IMG/VR virus record: IMGVR_UViG_3300048113_001078
Span: 1 to 64,000 of that record
DNA from: a virus
Length of the DNA stretch: 64,000 nucleotides
Direction: 5' to 3' (one strand)
Shown: positions 63,927 through 64,000 of the stretch, one piece after another
Numbering within the stretch: position 1 is the stretch's first letter
How the letters are laid out: each line of letters opens with the position of its first letter
Made by a program: the position numbers and the translations under genes
The notes under the pieces: model-generated
The model's input: only the letters and a program-made list of their open reading frames with translations
What the model was told of the DNA's origin: nothing
Databases searched by the model: none

Positions 63927-64000
63927 ATGAAAAGTATTATATTTGATTTAGACGGGACATTAGCACTTATAGATGATAGACGAACACTATCAACTAAGGA
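63927..64000 (+). CDS. HAD-type phosphatase (start only, 3' partial)
   Basis: The first 24 codons, beginning MKSIIFDLDGTLALIDDRRT, show HAD motif I (FDLDGT, with the Asp nucleophile) right at the N-terminus. The gene runs off the right edge. It could be a nucleotidase or a phosphatase domain related to those of phage DNA/RNA repair, but nothing beyond the motif is visible. Confidence 0.65.
   Translation, partial: MKSIIFDLDGTLALIDDRRTLSTK

Noticed and set aside
1-64000. Recoding of a stop codon, as in some large gut phages
   Set aside because: TAA, TAG and TGA all end recognisable genes at expected places (for example TAG at 51705-51707 and TGA at 55364-55366), and no known protein is interrupted in frame.

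Overview
This window is part of the genome of a large tailed phage (T4-like myovirus) that very probably infects a member of the Bacteroidota (Flavobacteriia-like). The T4-like assignment rests on a gp25 and gp6 baseplate pair, a gp47/gp46 recombination nuclease pair, a TOPRIM/zinc-finger primase, a RuvC-like resolvase, class I ribonucleotide reductase and dCMP deaminase. The host assignment rests on the AT-rich sequence, A-rich leaders without Shine-Dalgarno sequences, SprB-type repeats (known from gliding adhesins of Flavobacterium) in the fibres, an NrdB that appears to carry the end of an ATP-cone, and one sequence matching the Bacteroidota -7 promoter element. Stops are standard; no tRNA, CRISPR array or insertion sequence was seen.

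Layout. 1-2.8 kb: nrdB (cut at the left edge) and nrdA, closed by a terminator. 2.9-18.3 kb: baseplate block, with gp25, gp6, an 1821-residue virion protein, four medium structural proteins and a 988-residue tail protein with a gpI-like part. 18.3-32.9 kb: large fibre or adhesin genes, including a SprB-repeat protein, a protein that is mostly Thr-Pro repeats, and several modular fibres with shared blocks. 33.2-37.8 kb: a glycosylation cassette (GT60/Skp1-type GlcNAc-transferase-like, a second putative glycosyltransferase, a methyltransferase-like protein, an HtrL/YibB plus GT2-like fusion). 37.8-51.1 kb: more Thr-Pro and Cys-rich fibres, one with a Hint-like domain at its N-terminus, then a 748-residue virion protein. 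51.1-64 kb: resolvase, primase, PD-(D/E)XK nuclease, two adjacent 2OG-Fe(II) hydroxylases, small proteins, cysteine synthase, gp47, a coiled-coil protein, gp46, an RmlB-like dehydratase, dCMP deaminase and small early-type genes. Almost everything is on the + strand; the exceptions are a 55-codon ORF near 33 kb and a short CorA-like protein with a small membrane protein near 59 kb.

How the parts may work together. The most interesting idea is a fibre-modification system: several fibres carry hundreds of Thr and Pro residues in TPTN/TPTL repeats; the phage also encodes two prolyl/lysyl-hydroxylase-type dioxygenases, a glycosyltransferase of the family that in eukaryotes puts GlcNAc on hydroxyproline of Skp1, further glycosyltransferases placed between fibre genes, and an RmlB-like nucleotide-sugar enzyme. 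Together they could build a hydroxyproline- or mucin-like glycosylated fibre. This is inference; the families are recognised from motifs read by eye, without any database search.
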